Assembly: GCA_036379455.1 (NCBI GenBank)
Contig: DASVGQ010000160.1
Span: 5,201 to 69,200 of the forward strand
Source of the DNA: SCRT01 sp036379455
Lineage (GTDB): Bacteria > Pseudomonadota > Gammaproteobacteria > Nevskiales > Nevskiaceae
DNA: 64,000 bases
Direction: 5' to 3'
Shown here: positions 62,820-64,000 of the stretch, one piece after another
Layout of the letters: each line of letters starts with the position of its first letter
How positions within the stretch are numbered: position 1 is the stretch's first letter
Notes under the pieces: generated by a model
What the model was told of the DNA's origin: nothing
Seen by the model: only the letters and a program-made list of their open reading frames with translations
The model's database searches: none
Made by a program: the position numbers and the translations under genes

Positions 62820-63992
62820 TCAGGCCTTGATGTCGCAGGAGGTCTGCCCGGGGCTGACGTCCGGGAAGGTGTGGACGACCTTGTAGCTGGCGCCGTCGGC
62901 CACCGCCAGGTAGTCGTTCATCGTCGCGTGCTGATGGTGCATGACGATGCGGCCGCGCGGTCCGTCATAGCTCAGACCGGGCTCCACCTTCTGGAACGCA
63001 TCCACGCTGATGCTCCCGGCCTTGCTCGCAAAGGCGTCGAGCAACAGCAGGCCCTCGAGGCAGGATTCGGACAAGGCGCTGAGCAGGGGAGCCTTGGCGC
63101 CGAACTTCTTGTGGTACGCGGCCGAGAACTTGTCGGCCGCCGGATTGTGCAGGGCGGCGAAGTAGCCGGCCGATGAATAGATACCCTTGGAGTTCTGCGC
63201 GCCGATGCCGGCGAGCGTGTTCTCGTCGATCAAGGTACCCAGGCGCAGAGCCTGATCCGCCAGGCCGAAGCTGGCAAAGGAACGATTGAAGCCCACGGAC
63301 GACCCACCGACCAGCGTGACCAGCACCACGTCCGCCTTCGATTCGCGGATCTTCGCGAGATTCGAATCAAAGTTGCTGACCGAGAACGGCAGGTACTCCT
63401 CGCCCACCACCGAGCCATGGATCTTCGAGATGTAGGTCTTGGCGACGGCGTTCGTGCGCCGCGGCCAGATGTAATCGTTGCCGATCAGGTACCAGCGCTT
63501 GAGCGTCTTGCTCTGCGCCAGCCACGGGATTACCGGCTCCAGCTGCTGCTCGGGCGTCTGCGCCATGAGGAACAGGCCCTTCGAGCACGCGCCACCCTCG
63601 TACGTGGAGCAGTAGATATACGGCACCTGCCCGTTGAATACTCCGACGACGGCCTCACGCACCGCGGAATCGTGCATGCCGATGAACGCCCGCGCACCTT
63701 GACCCTTCCACAGCTGCAGCGCGGTCTGCGCCGAGACCGCCGGCGGTGCGCCCGCGTCGCCGAACAGCAGCTCGATCTGCTGACCGAGAATGCCCCCTCG
63801 CGCGTTTATCTCGTCCGCCGCGAGCTGCGAGCAGTCGCGTGCGGAAGGTCCGAACAGTCCGGCCGGCCCGCTCAACGGAATCAGGACACCAACCTTGAGC
63901 GTGCCCGCGGCGCGGGCGCTCCTCAGACCGAGGCCGGGAACGATTGCCGGCACTACGCCGGCGGCGAGCGTGCCGAGCAGAGCGCGCTTCAT
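62820..63992 (-). CDS. ABC substrate-binding protein, Liv/Urt/amide type
   Basis: 390 residues from the last ATG before the window edge; the frame is open to the edge, so the true start may be beyond it. A signal peptide (MKRALLGTLAAGVVPAIVPG, cleavage near ARAAG) leads to a periplasmic type I binding fold: KVGVLIPLSGPAGLFGPSAR, AADEINARGGILGQQIELLF and YIYCSTYEGGACSKGLFL. It resembles UrtA/FmdD/AmiC-type binders of urea and short amides more than LivK. The ligand is not fixed. Confidence 0.87.
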   Translation of the reverse strand: MKRALLGTLAAGVVPAIVPGLGLRSARAAGTLKVGVLIPLSGPAGLFGPSARDCSQLAADEINARGGILGQQIELLFGDAGAPPAVSAQTALQLWKGQGARAFIGMHDSAVREAVVGVFNGQVPYIYCSTYEGGACSKGLFLMAQTPEQQLEPVIPWLAQSKTLKRWYLIGNDYIWPRRTNAVAKTYISKIHGSVVGEEYLPFSVSNFDSNLAKIRESKADVVLVTLVGGSSVGFNRSFASFGLADQALRLGTLIDENTLAGIGAQNSKGIYSSAGYFAALHNPAADKFSAAYHKKFGAKAPLLSALSESCLEGLLLLDAFASKAGSISVDAFQKVEPGLSYDGPRGRIVMHHQHATMNDYLAVADGASYKVVHTFPDVSPGQTSCDIKA

Positions 63993-64000
63993 GAACGTAC

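Noticed and set aside
1..64000. tRNA, rRNA, CRISPR arrays, IS elements, attachment sites and replication origins
   Set aside because: No repeat-spacer pattern, transposase, terminal inverted repeats with target duplications or RNA gene signatures were recognised by reading; a dedicated scan could still find a small RNA.

Overview
The window is a gene-dense, high-GC chromosomal segment. It looks proteobacterial, most likely gammaproteobacterial. The support is a fused NuoCD inside a contiguous complex I operon, an lgt-thyA pair, an aa3-type oxidase operon and Mla/Pqi-type outer-membrane lipid transport genes. The genus cannot be fixed from sequence alone. No rRNA, tRNA, CRISPR array, intact transposase or phage gene was recognised.

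Layout. (1) 1-10 kb is a respiratory oxidase island. Reading leftwards it has three monohaem cytochromes c, a DUF2244 protein, then coxB-coxA-small membrane ORF-coxC (cut by the window edge). Reading rightwards it has ctaB and a caa3-type ctaG, followed by convergent PCuAC, SCO and TlpA-like copper/thiol assembly genes. Two near-identical palindromes resembling RegA/PrrA sites lie in its two control regions. Both oxidase subunits lack the conserved Mg/Mn-site residues. (2) 10.4-19.3 kb holds an MCE lipid-transport operon (mlaE with an N-terminal STAS-like domain, mlaF, mlaD, lipoprotein), pta-ackA, a DHA2 efflux pump and a cardiolipin synthase. (3) 19.4-22.9 kb is a compact 4-hydroxybenzoate to protocatechuate 4,5-cleavage module (ligAB, pobR, pobA). 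(4) 22.9-32 kb is a looser accessory stretch: a secreted hypothetical, a HEAT-repeat protein, acyltransferase/flippase-like/glycosyltransferase genes, a truncated ParS-type antitoxin, AlkB, half of a PACE efflux protein, DUF427 and DUF815. (5) 32-36.2 kb holds lgt-thyA-nudix-folA and rlmI, all leftward. (6) 36.4-51.6 kb is the complete nuoA-N operon. (7) 51.8-64 kb holds a MoaF-like gene and a sulfatase (leftward), a TauABC/SsuABC-type importer with two tandem paralogous binding proteins (rightward), and a Liv/Urt-type importer with a LivM-LivG fusion (leftward).

How it fits together: complex I and the cytochrome c/aa3 oxidase with its copper and haem assembly factors form an aerobic respiratory chain. 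The accessory blocks feed it with aromatic compounds and probably sulfate esters or sulfonates and amide/urea/amino-acid-like substrates. Acetyl-phosphate metabolism and envelope lipid genes lie between them.
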